Origin: Icerya purchasi
Taxonomy: Eukaryota > Arthropoda > Insecta > Hemiptera > Monophlebidae
DNA: 64,000 nucleotides
NCBI GenBank assembly: GCA_039619475.1
Contig: CM077115.1
Coordinates: forward strand, 133,374,172 to 133,438,171
Reading direction: 5' to 3'
Within the stretch, counting starts at the first letter, position 1. Each line of letters starts with the position of its first letter. Positions 33,061 through 44,110 of the stretch are shown here, piece after piece. Both the position numbers and the translations under genes were made by a program. The notes under the pieces were generated by a model that had not been told where the DNA came from, searched no databases, and was given only the letters and a program-made list of their open reading frames with translations.

Positions 33061-36000
33061 GCGTATCCTAATGCAACACACTACTCATCGTAGAGAATGG
33101 AATTTTTTTTAATTGCCATCGATAGTGCTAGAGAAGCAAGCAAAAGTAAACCTCGCGCGGTAAATCTTCAATTAACGAACTTGGTCGAAAAAATTCGAAC
33201 CCCCTTTAATTGAAAATACAGACCATGTTCACCTTCTTGTTTGTTATTCGTCTTCAAAACCATCGAGCACACGCCCCCCAGTTCTTGATACTGTTCGTTT
33301 TGAACATTCAAGAAAATTTTTGTCTCCCAGCGGTGTTTTTACTCAACCCAGTAGAGTAGTATGGTCCAACTGATGAATCGCCGTAAAAATTTCCTAACCC
33401 TGCTACACACTATCCTGTAAGTCTGCAATTGGCAATCTTTATGAAACTTACGTCATTGCAGTCTCGAACAGTACCTACACGCGATGTGATTTTCGTTGTT
33501 TTTTGCTGCTGTCATCGGAATCTCCGCCCCATTTCTCTCCGACTCCTTTAAGAAGAGCGCATATCAAAGCGTCTGCATACTTCAACGAGTAGCTATTTTG
33601 GAATTGGCCGGTTTTTATACCCCGTCGTCAGCATTGGCGTAATTCTTACTTCGAGCTTGCCTGCCTCTTCTCTATGCTTAATTCGCAAAATTTAGCTGCT
33701 TTCGAAGTGTTTCGAATTTTACAGATCCGTTAAATAAATAATCGCCTCCTCCCCTCAAACCAGCGTTACGCCTACATTTACTAGGACTCTACAAATGGGA
33801 GCGGTTAGCGACTTTTTGTTTTTGGCGGGTTGTTTTTCAGAAAACCCTTTTGATTAGTATTTCAGACAATTTCAGACACAGTCGAATGTCTTGCCGAGTT
33901 AAAGTAATAGCAAAATTTCTTCTTTAATAATTCGTTATTTTTCTAAATGTTTATTGTTACAATTCTCATCTAGTAGTTTTAGGTTTTTATTCCACGAATT
34001 CTAAACTTACGCAACCACGTTCGTCTGCCCTATATCGTTAGAGTCAATACTGCGTCTATCATCGCGTCTTTTGATCACATATATACGATTGTACGTTATT
34101 TTCTAAATTGAGTACATGACACAGAGGTTAAGTACTATGATAAAGCGGTGCGAAACTAATTTTTACGTCAAACTTTAAATATTATATAATTTATTTACAA
34201 AAAAAAAAAAAAATATTGGAGAGAGAATTAGTTTAAGACAATCTACCTGATTTTTTTGATAAAGTTTTTCGATTGTCAGACCAACTCGTTAGCGCAATTC
34301 ATTACATCGTTAGTGCGTAAAAAAATATTAACATTAAAAATTTAACCATACCAAAAGTATTCTCAATTTTTAAAATAAAATACAATTTATTATATATACT
34401 TCTTTGTAATGTACAAGAGCGTGAACGCTTAACATTTTAAGCCCCACGTTTCCATATATGGAGGCAGTGTCTGTTACTGAAATTATTTAATTATTTTTTT
34501 ACAAAGACAGCAAAACTAACAATTTTGTAAAATTTTTGTCAAAGCTTATATACGACATAGGAGTGCAATCGACGAGACGAAGAGAGCAGCTACTTGGGGG
34601 TTAGTGAACGAAGTGAGCGGGAAACGTAATCTCTAATTGTATATTATATATATATATATGTGTGATTATATATATAGTTTAAATCAAGAAGATAAAACTA
34701 TCATTGTTACGAGATATGTTATTAATATCTTATGATCTGTTAAAATCGTAGAAACTAATGAGTTGAAAACTCGTTGTCGAGTTTTTTTCTTTTTTTTTTT
34801 TAATCAGTAATAATTTTATTTTTTTTTAACTGTGTATAAAGGAATAGGGAGTTCAGTGACTTAAAAGTAGTTGTGCAAGAAAAAATTTGATTAATAACGT
34901 AAAAAGAAAAAAAGTAAAAAAAGCGTAACAAAAAGCTTAGATAATGTGTGTGCAAAAACTCCTTGCAAAGTGTACTAAAAATATAAACAATAACAGGGAT
35001 TAAAGACATAGTCTCTGATACTGTAAGTTGAAGTTGCATACGTACAAAACTATGAGTTGAAGCAAATTAATTTAAACTTCAGGTTTAGATAAAAAAGAAA
35101 GTATTAATGAAATAAAGGAAATTCTATATGAAATACCACACAAATATCACAAATAAAAGTATATAATAAATTGTGAAAAATGTGCAGTGATGGACAATAA
35201 TATGCGCATACTTGTAGAGTTAGAGTTGCGAGCGAATCGCAAGATTCAGACAGCACAGAATTAAATAAGTTTACTATATTTTGGATTTTGACTACAGTTA
35301 AGTAATTAAATATTAGATAAGCGAAATTTCTCCTTCATGGCTGCTTCAGAAAATAATAGAAAACTCTTAATATTATCAATGTACACAGGAAGGAAGAGGA
35401 AATAATAGTACAATGCACATTACGTAAAGTACTGAGATATAAAGCTCATACATTTAAAAATAATTTTATATAATTAATTAACTGCTACAATTAATAGGAT
35501 TACTTATTACTATGTTTTATAATAATAACACGCCATGAATAACTTGCTCAACACAACATTTTTAATACATTTTTCTGTCTAATACCTATTTATTCTATTT
35601 ATTGGAGGTTACTTTTTTTTTATTCTACGTCATTTTCAACAGTCGATAAACAATTTAAAAAATAGGTCGCGTTTCAAACATTTAAAAATGAAATGGAATT
35701 ACCCTCAAAGAAACTTCTATATGTGTAATATCTACTTTTACCCACCTAATGGATCGCTAATTGCCATTTTTCAATTTCGCATTCCCGTTCCGATGGATAA
35801 TTATTTTAATTCGGCGCGAATTTTTCGCTGTACGGTATCTACCACTAACTCCAGCAGTTTCGAAGTTTTGTTCTGGGACAGTTACTCATCAATCTAACTG
35901 AAATATATAATCGTGCAGAAGTATAGTAGACCATGCGACGATGTTTCGCAATGGAACCTAACCTATCTTCGACGGTCAGAGCGGCCAGTGGGGTGGAGAA

Positions 36001-37110
36001 GACGCTGTTAACGGAAAGAGAGACGCGGGGACAGCGGTGAGCTTGTATTTCATGCAGAGGAGCCAAAATGGGGAAATCGCGGTGATTTTAGCGGCTCCGA
36101 TGATTATGATGATAAGCGGTTGCTGAAGATAATTATCGACGAATTAAAGAAAAATAAAACGATCGTCAAGAGCAGAATTAGCGGAAGAAGTTGCTGGGCG
36201 ACCGGAGTGCGTGTTACATCTCATCAACCTAACCTCCGGGGAACCATTTCCAGTGCTGCAATCTGATCCCTGTTTACGATACTGCCGCAGTTGCGCCCGT
36301 TACGATTAAAGCGTTGACCGGTCCAAAAAATGATAAGTTCCGCTATTTCGGTCCGTCTTGAAAAATCGCCGTTGAATCATCTGGCCGATTCTCAATCGAG
36401 AGTTATTTAAGCGATAATGTGCAAAAGGTCTGAAGCTGTCCTCCTATCGACTGGCGAAATGTCCGCACAAACGCGAAGTTCCTGCTGACAGCACTTTCAA
36501 AATATACTTTCCCCTTCGTATCCGTTAGCAGACTGTACATGTTATTTCTGAAAAGGTTTGCAGTTGTGTTATCTTTTAATGTTCAGCCGAAAAAACCGTA
36601 CATACCGACCATCACGACTTTATCCCCCGAACGGTGATGCTGTTAAACGGATCTGTGCATCAGTTAGTTGTTCCCACGTGTGATAAAAACCGGAAAGCCG
36701 CAACAAACACTCAAAATGTCTAAATAACGATCGCACACTCTGGCCTATATAAAATCTCAATGAAACGATGCAGCACATAACGTGCAGAAATGAAAGTGCG
36801 CAAAAAATTAGCCAAAAGTGATTTGGCATTGGTAGTGGAAACCTTTCCGAACGACGTTTGGGCGCCAAAAAAAAAGAGACGACCAAGGCCTCTCAACCCC
36901 CCTTCCCCACTGGGAGTTAGAAAAAAAGAAAATATAAAGATCAGACTGGTTCCGTGTAGTGATAAAAACTGCGCAACGCAGAAATTTGAGGAAATTTTTT
37001 TTTTTTTTATAATTTCTTTGTAAAATGACAAAAACGCGAGTGTTGTTGATTTTCGGTAAAAATGAAATTAATCGCAGCTAATTAAACGATTGCATTATTC
37101 CCACCAGTTT
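33061..37110. other. AT-rich stretch without recognised genes
   Basis: Mostly AT-rich with an A run at 34200-34213, a TA run at about 34645-34658 and a T run near 34788-34800. The part 35920-36620 is GC-richer and repeat-poor. No domain, RNA gene or shared repeat was recognised. Confidence 0.35.
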
Positions 37111-37215
37111 ATTTTCAGTCGTAATTTTAGTTCGTTCATTTTTGCCGTTATTCATAGCGTGTGAACTAATACGAATAACGACAGAAATGAACGAACTAAA
37201 GTTACGATCAAAAAT
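37111..37215. repeat. Inverted-repeat (MITE-like) element M, copy 1
   Basis: The arms at 37111-37153 and 37173-37215 match at 37 of 43 positions and share the core TTTAGTTCGTTCATTT. A 19-nt loop separates them. The core also appears at both ends of the element at 26062-26174, which makes this a two-member foldback family. No transposase relation can be assigned. Confidence 0.8.
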
Positions 37216-37689
37216 GAGTATAGCGTGAAAAACGGCGAAGTAATGTAAAGAGCTAATTTGAAAAATAACAAACGACGCGGTAAAAGCGAAATAACGTTAA
37301 TATTATATGAAATATATATATGTAATAATTTTCAAAAAGTTAGAAAATTGATTACCGCCAATTCGTCGAAACTAGTCGAGGTTTGGAATTTTTTAATATT
37401 TTTTTTTTTTAAATATTTTTATATGATTTGTGTTTGTTATATAATAATTTTACAGTACATTTTATTATTCGTGTTCGGTATATTATTGCGAATTAATAAC
37501 TTTGCGAAATATTATATATGACAGTATTAAACATTATATAAAGTTTTCCATCGTATTTTATTTTCCAACGTGATGATATTTTCTTCACGATGACGTCGAG
37601 TTTTTTTCGTCGCAGTATTTAAATTGAATGTTAAAAAAAAAAAAAAAAATAGTCAAATGACAAACGTTTAACCGTTTTTATTTGATCTA
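37216..37689. other. AT-rich sequence, nothing recognised
   Basis: Contains an A run at about 37634-37649 close to the 5' end of the next retroelement copy. No gene was recognised. Confidence 0.4.
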
Positions 37690-38340
37690 TAGGTCTTTTC
37701 CTTTCCTATTCCATTTCCATCGACCTTCTTTAGGTTCCAAGTCTTGCGGGTATTGATAGTAACGAGAAACGGCGGATTCCTTAGCAGGCTCCACGTCGCA
37801 CTTCCCACATTTTGTTAAATAGATTCCTCTGAACACAACATACTTCCCCTCTCCAAAAGAATGCATGTCACACTATGGTCGGATGTATATCCTCGCTCCT
37901 TTTCTAATCCTAACTCATTTTACCTTTCTAATCAGCCTAGACCCGTTTCCTGTTCTTGGTTATATTATTTTCCTCCCCTTAAGTATCCTCTCATTCTTGC
38001 TATCTGCCGCCGGCGGTTCAATCATAACTTTGCTCCAATCCTCATTTCCCCGTCCCCCTATTGTCCTTTACACTCTAGCGACTGTACTTTTGTTTATGAT
38101 CCTGACCACGTGCTGTTTGATTATTCCAATCTCTTTCCTCCGAACGTAATATCCTGTACGCTTAGCTATTCAAGCTGCCTACTCCCTATAATGCTTCCTA
38201 TATCTTAACATTGCCGTCTTCAAAGGTGGTTCCTATTATTGCCTCTTTTCTTTCATCCATCTCTGACCACCGGATTAGAATTTAATTTCTTCTTAATATA
38301 GTCCAGTTATCCTGGATAGCTGCCTTCAATTAAAAAAAAA
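37690..38340 (+). pseudogene. Non-LTR retrotransposon family A, copy 4 (RNase H tail to poly-A)
   Basis: On the plus strand near 37735-37800 the translation reads VPSLAGIDSNEK and, after a frameshift, ADSLAGSTSHFPHF, the end of an RNase H domain. About 300 bp on comes LAICRRRF...CPLHSSDCTFVYDPDH and VLFDYSNLF, the family A knuckle with FECP replaced by FDYS. The copy ends in a poly-A tail at about 38331-38341. The spacing of RNase H to knuckle agrees with copy 1. It is dead by frameshifts and stops. Confidence 0.82.
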
Positions 38341-39099
38341 ATATTAAGAGTAAAAACCGGTAGTAGAGAAGCCGTTTTAAAATGTATATTGTTCACTTGC
38401 AATGATCGGCAGAAAAAATTGCACGGCACGATTATTTTATTTATATCATTGCTTTATGTACGGTAAAATTAATTCTAAATTAAACTTTTTTACTGGTAGC
38501 TTTATGAAGAAGAACTTTTTTATACGGGTAAACTAGGAAATGGGAAACAATTCGTAAATACAAATAATTAAATGCGATATATTATTTAATTTTCAATACT
38601 ATTGTGGTTATGTACATTTTTGTACGTTAGCATTGTTTTGAAATGGAAAATTTTTATCCGAAATATCGGGAATACAGTTCCTGCCATTCAAACGGAACTC
38701 TTCTAATGTTTAGTGCTTTAGGGTATATCTTGTTGATTTGAAAAATTTACATTTTCATAAAATATTTTAAGTGCTACAATGTTATGTAATATCATCCGAG
38801 GTGTCTGAAATTTGTACATAATCGACCGTAAAGTAAAAAAAAAAAAAACGCATTATGTGTTTGAAAAGAAAAAAAATGTATTTTCCTTTGTCAGTATTGA
38901 AATATTATTATTTCTTAAAATATTACAAGAAAAAAAGAAAAAACAACCAATAATCAAACTTTCTATAAATTCTCTTTCCGAAAAGAACTAATTTAAACGG
39001 ATTTACAATCAAACTGCCTATAATCCTATATTCTAAGTTGAGAACCCACTTTCCACAGTGGTTTTTTCTTGTACACATATTCTTTTTTTTTTAAATCTC
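38341..39099. other. AT-rich sequence, nothing recognised
   Basis: An A run lies at about 38836-38848. No gene or shared repeat was recognised. Confidence 0.4.
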
Positions 39100-40250
39100 T
39101 TTGACACTTTAGAGGAAATCAAAAATAGACTTACGCCGAAAGCGGTAATTTCGAATAATACATATTTAACACGGAGTATTACTAAAATCCGTGGAGAAAG
39201 AAAAACACGCTTTCTGCAATCTAAGAGGGCCGCCCCGGAAGTGGAAAATTTTAAAATGGGCCGTTTAGGCGGCCTTTTTGTTGTGTCCTCCGAGCATACT
39301 TATTCGGAAAGAGATGAAAAAAAAACAACGAGCGCCAACAGTACCACAGCCTAATGCAGAAATGAATAACCGCGGCTTTTAACAGGCGATGGTGGGTACG
39401 CATAATTAAATAGGTAGTGGTTTTTTTTTCTTTCGTTTTTTGTTTTTTGCGTGAAATTCAAAATTAACGAACAGGACAGCTCCGCCGTATGTTAATCAGG
39501 TTAGGTCCGAGCTCTCTCTATACGGGCTGATCAATTAGCTTTTAACGGAAAAGGCAGCCGACAAAAAGGTCGTCGTCAGGTTGGTATGTGTGCGTGTTGA
39601 ACAGCGGTGGACGATTAAATAGTAATCGGAAATTAATTCGCCATTGATAGTAGATGGAAATATGCACTGGTAATGTGAAGTGAAAAACAGCGCGCGCTAC
39701 TTCCCGATGACGACCCCAGGGGAAAATTGTTTGATTTCCATTCGATCGTGGAATTGTTCTAACGATAACACTGAGCGGAGCAGAGGGTGGCAAAAAAACT
39801 GCCATCCTAAGTTCCGGGTTCAGACGGCGACAGTGGTGCCGCCAGTTCGTTTTCGGTAAAGATAATCTATTTTGCGGATCAGTGAACATAAAACGAGCTT
39901 TGACCGCGACCATGCTTGCCTGATATTTAACTGGTTCGAAGAAACTGTCTCGGCAATCGGCTACGGTCACTTCAAAAATAAAGACACTTCCCCAAATTAG
40001 GCTAATGCGCCCCCCCCCCCGCCGGAACACCGGCTCCAATTTAAATAATTTATTCAAACTGCGCATTTTTCATCGAAATTTGTCAGCAATGACTTGCGGT
40101 CTAGTTTCGGTAAAACCCGTAATACTGCTGCAGCCGTATAAAATCACCGGTGTCCTAAACCGCGCAATGCGGCTTAACATTAACCTTCAGCATGAAGAAA
40201 AGGGAATAAGCCACACTCCTTCGCTGCGCTGTTGTAGAGGTAGAAAGTCG
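39100..40250. other. GC-richer island with a long unrecognised frame
   Basis: A 174-codon minus-strand frame (39542-40066) is the second longest in the window and starts MRSLNKLFKLEPVFRR. Its composition is unremarkable, it has no domain I recognise, and its upstream end falls on a poly-C/G run. I treat the island as candidate regulatory or unique DNA, with a small chance that the frame is coding. Confidence 0.25.
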
Positions 40251-40251
40251 C

Positions 40252-40289
40252 TTAATAATAATAATAATAACAATAACAATAATAATAAT
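40252..40289. repeat. (AAT)n microsatellite with AAC interruptions
   Basis: About twelve trinucleotide units, the leftmost of three AAT arrays within 1.3 kb. Confidence 0.95.
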
Positions 40290-40348
40290 TTCTTTATATT
40301 TGAGTTATAAATGTTTATGTCCATTTTCTGTGTTATCACTTTATAAAA

Positions 40349-40463
40349 AAATTTATTAATACATGTATTACAGAAAATTATACTTAAAACATATTAAAAT
40401 AACGCCACGTTATTTTAATATGTTTTAAGTATAATTTTCTGTAATACATGTATTAATAAATTT
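40349..40463. repeat. Perfect hairpin, 56-bp arms, 3-nt loop
   Basis: The arms at 40349-40404 and 40408-40463 are exact reverse complements, separated only by CCA. The arms are AT-rich and include the sub-palindrome TAATACATGTATTA. It lies between two AAT microsatellites. Perfect arms of this length are unusual for an old sequence, so it is either a recent insertion or duplication, or an assembly or polymerase fold-back artefact. Confidence 0.97.
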
Positions 40464-40472
40464 GTAATAAAA

Positions 40473-40473
40473 T

Positions 40474-40508
<35 letters not shown>

Positions 40509-40509
40509 G
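40473..40509. repeat. (AAT)n microsatellite
   Basis: About twelve AAT units, directly beside the truncated end of the ORF1 remnant. Confidence 0.97.
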
Positions 40510-40510
40510 G

Positions 40511-40535
40511 GTTTGTTTGTTTGTTTGTTTGTTTG
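40511..40535. repeat. (GTTT)n microsatellite
   Basis: Six GTTT units adjoining the AAT array; on the minus strand they extend the ORF1 frame as a QTNK repeat artefact. Confidence 0.96.
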
Positions 40536-41239
40536 TACGGCAGTTTTTAATCAACTCAGCCTTCAATAGACGCCGACAAAATCTTACTGCTATGCTTGGA
40601 TGTTTTTGATGTTCCCCATTTGGTAGGCGATGACATGTATCGATGTCAGTAGGTGAAATCTGAGTATTAGTGGCCTGTCCTATTGCAACTGTTAGGTCCA
40701 CCAGGTTGCTCATTAGGTGTTCTAGGTATATTTGAAATAATGATATTATTTTTCCTCGTTTGTTGTTCCAATTTGTGCACTTGGGATTGTAAAGACGCGT
40801 TTGTTTGACGCAGAGCTAATTATTTTCGTCCGTTAATGATTTCATTAAGTTTAGAGCGCTATTCATCTTATCTTCAAACGCGAGTTTGCATCTTATTCAT
40901 TTGACCGTTCATCTGTTCACTTAAGTCTCGTAATTCATTCCTTATTGTGATCAGTAATGCGGTATCATTTGTAGTATTATTTGCCAGTACCACACTGCGG
41001 TTTGACGGATCGGGCGTTGGTTTATTTGTTACTGCTCTACATTCTTTATAGACCCATTCTTGTCGCCCCTTTTTAGACATTCCTCGCCAAGTTTTTTGTA
41101 ATAATCTGCTGCATCCATCAAAGTGTAAATTTATCACGCATTGACTGCGTATTGTATATTCACCGTTAATAGGCAGATCTCCAGAGCACTTAGCACATAT
41201 TTCTGCCATCGCGTTATCATGTAAGAAGTTTAAAGCCAA
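40530..41239 (-). pseudogene. Retrotransposon ORF1: PHD-like finger, coiled coil, FP25K-like domain (frameshifted)
   Basis: On the minus strand the first part reads MAEICAKCSGDLPINGEY..., FDGCSRLL, MSKKGRQEWVYKEC. This is the Cys/His pattern of the PHD-like finger in many insect non-LTR ORF1 proteins, with one cysteine apparently lost. A heptad-rich region follows (LITIRNELRDLSEQM; LQSQVHKLEQQTRKNN). After frameshifts comes IIISNIPRTPNE and LVDLTVAIGQ...ISPTDIDTCHRLP, then SIAVRFCRRLLKAEL. That matches the FP25K-like RNA-binding domain of these ORF1 proteins. At least two frameshifts and the loss of everything downstream into GTTT and AAT repeats show it is dead. Confidence 0.85.
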
Positions 41240-41455
41240 TAAAAGTAAACGGAATACAAATAAGATATAGTATTTAGTGAAACGAAAACTTATATTACTT
41301 GCTGTATTTGTTAATATTCTGTTTATTACGTAACGCCAACTTACTTACTCGATACTTTAGGTTAGCAGGTGTAATTTTACAAAAATATAAACAAATTCAC
41401 TTATTAATTATTGCAAAATCTACAAAATAAAAATGAGCACATAAACGCACGTCTG
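41240..41455. other. Possible 5' untranslated remnant of the ORF1 element
   Basis: AT-rich sequence between the ORF1 start and the third AAT array. No motif identifies it; assignment is by position only. Confidence 0.25.
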
Positions 41456-41481
41456 ATAATAATAATAATAATAATAATAAT
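41456..41481. repeat. (AAT)n microsatellite
   Basis: About eight AAT/ATA units on the upstream side of the ORF1 remnant. Confidence 0.96.
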
Positions 41482-42989
41482 GCAATATCGACGTGTCACT
41501 AAATACTTTCATCAGCATTCAGTTTGGTGTTCCGAATTTCGAGAAATATATTGTAAATAACGTCTATTAATGATTTAATGTTACGCGATACTTAACTTCT
41601 ACACACCATAAATATGTAATTTTTTGCCTTTTATTTTACAATGCTAACCTGCGCGCGCCTTCACTAATTTATCTGAGAGTGTTACTGAATTTTGTCGCGC
41701 GCTTTTTCATACTGAATCGCGTCAAACTAGACTTACTGAATGAAGTCGATTAAAATTTAAATGTGATTTATATTACTTTTCACACCGAAACGATGGACCA
41801 AAAGAACTTCGACACTTTGAAATTTTCATCGGTCGCGCCGAAATATCGATGTTTTTGTATAAAATTCATCGAACGTTTACACCTTTTTTCTCAGCGAGAA
41901 ATCGTTGCTTCGTAGATATATTGTCTGTTAAAATTTTACCGTATTCAGCGACCCCCTTCCCCTACAAAGATGAAAACATCCCCCTAGTGGAAAATTTTGC
42001 CGAAAAAAAAATAAAAATAAATATCGTCTCGTATAAATGGTATATTGAAAGCGATCTTATTTTTTCTATTGACTTTGGTGGTTGCCTTTGCGACGATGAA
42101 TAGTGTATTCGAAACGTTAAAGTCTAATATGGACTTTTGTAAAGTGGTTTCTATCGAAAATGAATGTGATGATACGTTTAACAGATTTCCAAACTGTGAC
42201 GCATTCTAAAAAGAAATGAAATTTTCTAGAAAATACTCTTTGTAACTGTGCTGGTTTGACGACACGTTTTCTTATTTTGTCCAATCGTTAGGTAAATAAT
42301 AAATTAAAATATCCCCGGCATAATTACAAAAAAAGAAAAAAAAAAAAGGAATCCTTAAAAATGTGTATTAACAAAATCTAAAAATAAAAACGCACTATAT
42401 CGTCTGCCAAGCGAAGAAAGTCTGTTCGATAAAGAACCGAAACGCGCTGACGTCACGAAATCAGAGGACCACCACCTCATATTAACCTTTAGTTCGTATC
42501 AGATATAAACACTACTCGCTGTGTGTTAAGAGCACGTGGTCCGTCTGGATCAGAACAGGTCGGCATAAAAGAATGGATGAACGTATAATAGAGACGAAAC
42601 AAAAACGAGGTTACTAGAAGGAGGAGGAGAAGAATAACAGGAATATGGGAATACTAATTTGTTTTTTTTCGGTATTACTGAAATACGTTCTTCCAATACG
42701 TGCCCTGTTGCTAATACATTATTTTGTCGAACGGATTTGACAAACTATCCGGACTAAGCAATTAACTAATGAAAGTTTAATTTCCTGAATTTCAGGCTTT
42801 TATAATTCTTACATCAGTTTTAATTTTTTCCGTATGTCCTTCAACAAACCTAATTGAGATGATAGAACGGAGAGGAGATCTTCATAGCTCTAGATCGTAC
42901 TCCTGCATGCAACCTGTCTTACCTTCTCTTTCCCATGGATTTATTCTACTCCTCCCACATTGTCCGTAAATTGAACACGCTTTTTTATG
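41482..42989. other. AT-rich sequence, nothing recognised
   Basis: No gene, RNA or shared repeat was recognised. An 84-codon plus-strand frame at 41849-42103 has no visible domain. Confidence 0.4.
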
Positions 42990-43156
42990 ACGATTATTTT
43001 GTTGTTTTTTTTTTTTTCTATATATATATATATATACATTTTTGGGCACTCCAACTACGGACATTACGCAAGTGAAGTTTTTGAAAGCGTACCGGAATCG
43101 AAACTCGAACAAAGCACCTCTACCTAATGTCTAACGCCACGATAGCCCTGGCTAGA
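42990..43156 (-). repeat. tRNA-derived SINE, copy S2
   Basis: On the minus strand the head reads GGGCTATCGTGGCGTTAGAC (box A region), followed by GTTCGAGTTTCGATTCCGG (box B). The body ends GTAATGTCCGTAGTTGG then AGTGCCCAAAAATG, the same end as S1. A (TA)n run and A run follow, with CAACAAAAT just past the A run. It is a SINE with a diverged tRNA head; no cloverleaf closes. Confidence 0.75.
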
Positions 43157-43972
43157 TTGACACTTGACTAATACTATGACGTATAGAATAAGCAAGTAAT
43201 TTTGTATACTTCGAATTAATAAGAGTGTGTCGGGCACTCACGCAGCGGGCATACTTGCCCTGTGAGACCCATAATTATTTAATAAATAAAAAAAGGAAAA
43301 GTTCTCCTGCTTGATACGCTATCACTGCTATAATAATAATAATAATTTAAAAGAGGATATCAACCATTTTTATTTAATCGTCGTTGATTCGACAATGCTT
43401 TCTCTTCGGTGAACTAACAGCTGACATTATATTTCATACGCTCTCTATATCCAATCAGGCATTGTTAGCGCTATTCAATTTTATCGTACTAATAAAATTG
43501 TTGTTTAATTAAATGTCAGCGGATCTCGTTTTCCTGTTTTCCTTCTGTTTTCTCTTCTTCTTTTAAACAGTTTTTATTTGATTTTATTTGTTTTTTTCCC
43601 CTTCTTTCTAGCTATAAAAAAATATGTTCCATATCATTTGAGGTACACTGGAAAGCCGCCAGGCCATAAAAAAAAAAACAAAAAAAACAAAAAAACAACT
43701 AATTTCAACGTACATGAATAATGCAGGTGCGCCTATCTCTCTCCAGGACCAAAAAAAAGTGTCGATTATAATTATGACATTCTCTGCAAAATTAAATTTT
43801 ATAAGTGCAACGAAAAATCATTTTCTTACTAGAATGACGTAGTCATTAATTTACACGTATATAATATAGTATTCAATGAGCATCGAAATAATCTTATTAA
43901 AAAGGCCACATTTTATGTCACGTTATAAAGGATGCAACATTTTTTGCAATTCGAGTAATCATCCCGGAAATA
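43157..43972. other. AT-rich sequence with a possible retroposed A-tail
   Basis: A short AAT run lies at about 43332-43349. The stretch 43530-43700 is pyrimidine-rich and ends CTAGCTATA-A7, and then CCAGGCCATA-A11, like 3' ends of non-LTR elements. A similar CCTAGCCATA-A11 end occurs near 58940. No coding motif is readable. Confidence 0.35.
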
Positions 43973-43996
43973 CAATATATATATATATATATATAT
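43973..43996. repeat. (TA)n microsatellite
   Basis: An uninterrupted TA run. Confidence 0.93.
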
Positions 43997-44039
43997 GTGC
44001 ATATGCGCATCTTTTATAACACAGCGTGTACATCTAACC

Positions 44040-44110
44040 GAGGGACGAAACTTACGAGACGGTGGTGCACTAACTGCAGCGGCTATTGCAGCAGACTGGG
44101 AACTAGATGG
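44040..44110 (-). repeat. Possible 3' end of family B, copy 3
   Basis: The minus strand reads CTGCTGCAATAGCCGCTGCA followed by GTTAGTGCACCACC. This resembles the 3' terminal words of the family B copies at 1.5 and 50.9 kb (GCAATAGCCGCAGCAG; GTAATAGCCCCAGCAG). The A-tail is missing and only about 40 bp match, so chance is possible. Confidence 0.35.

Noticed and set aside
39542..40066. 174-codon minus-strand frame as a host gene
   Set aside because: No domain, no splice signals, and its upstream end falls on a homopolymer; composition alone can explain the length.
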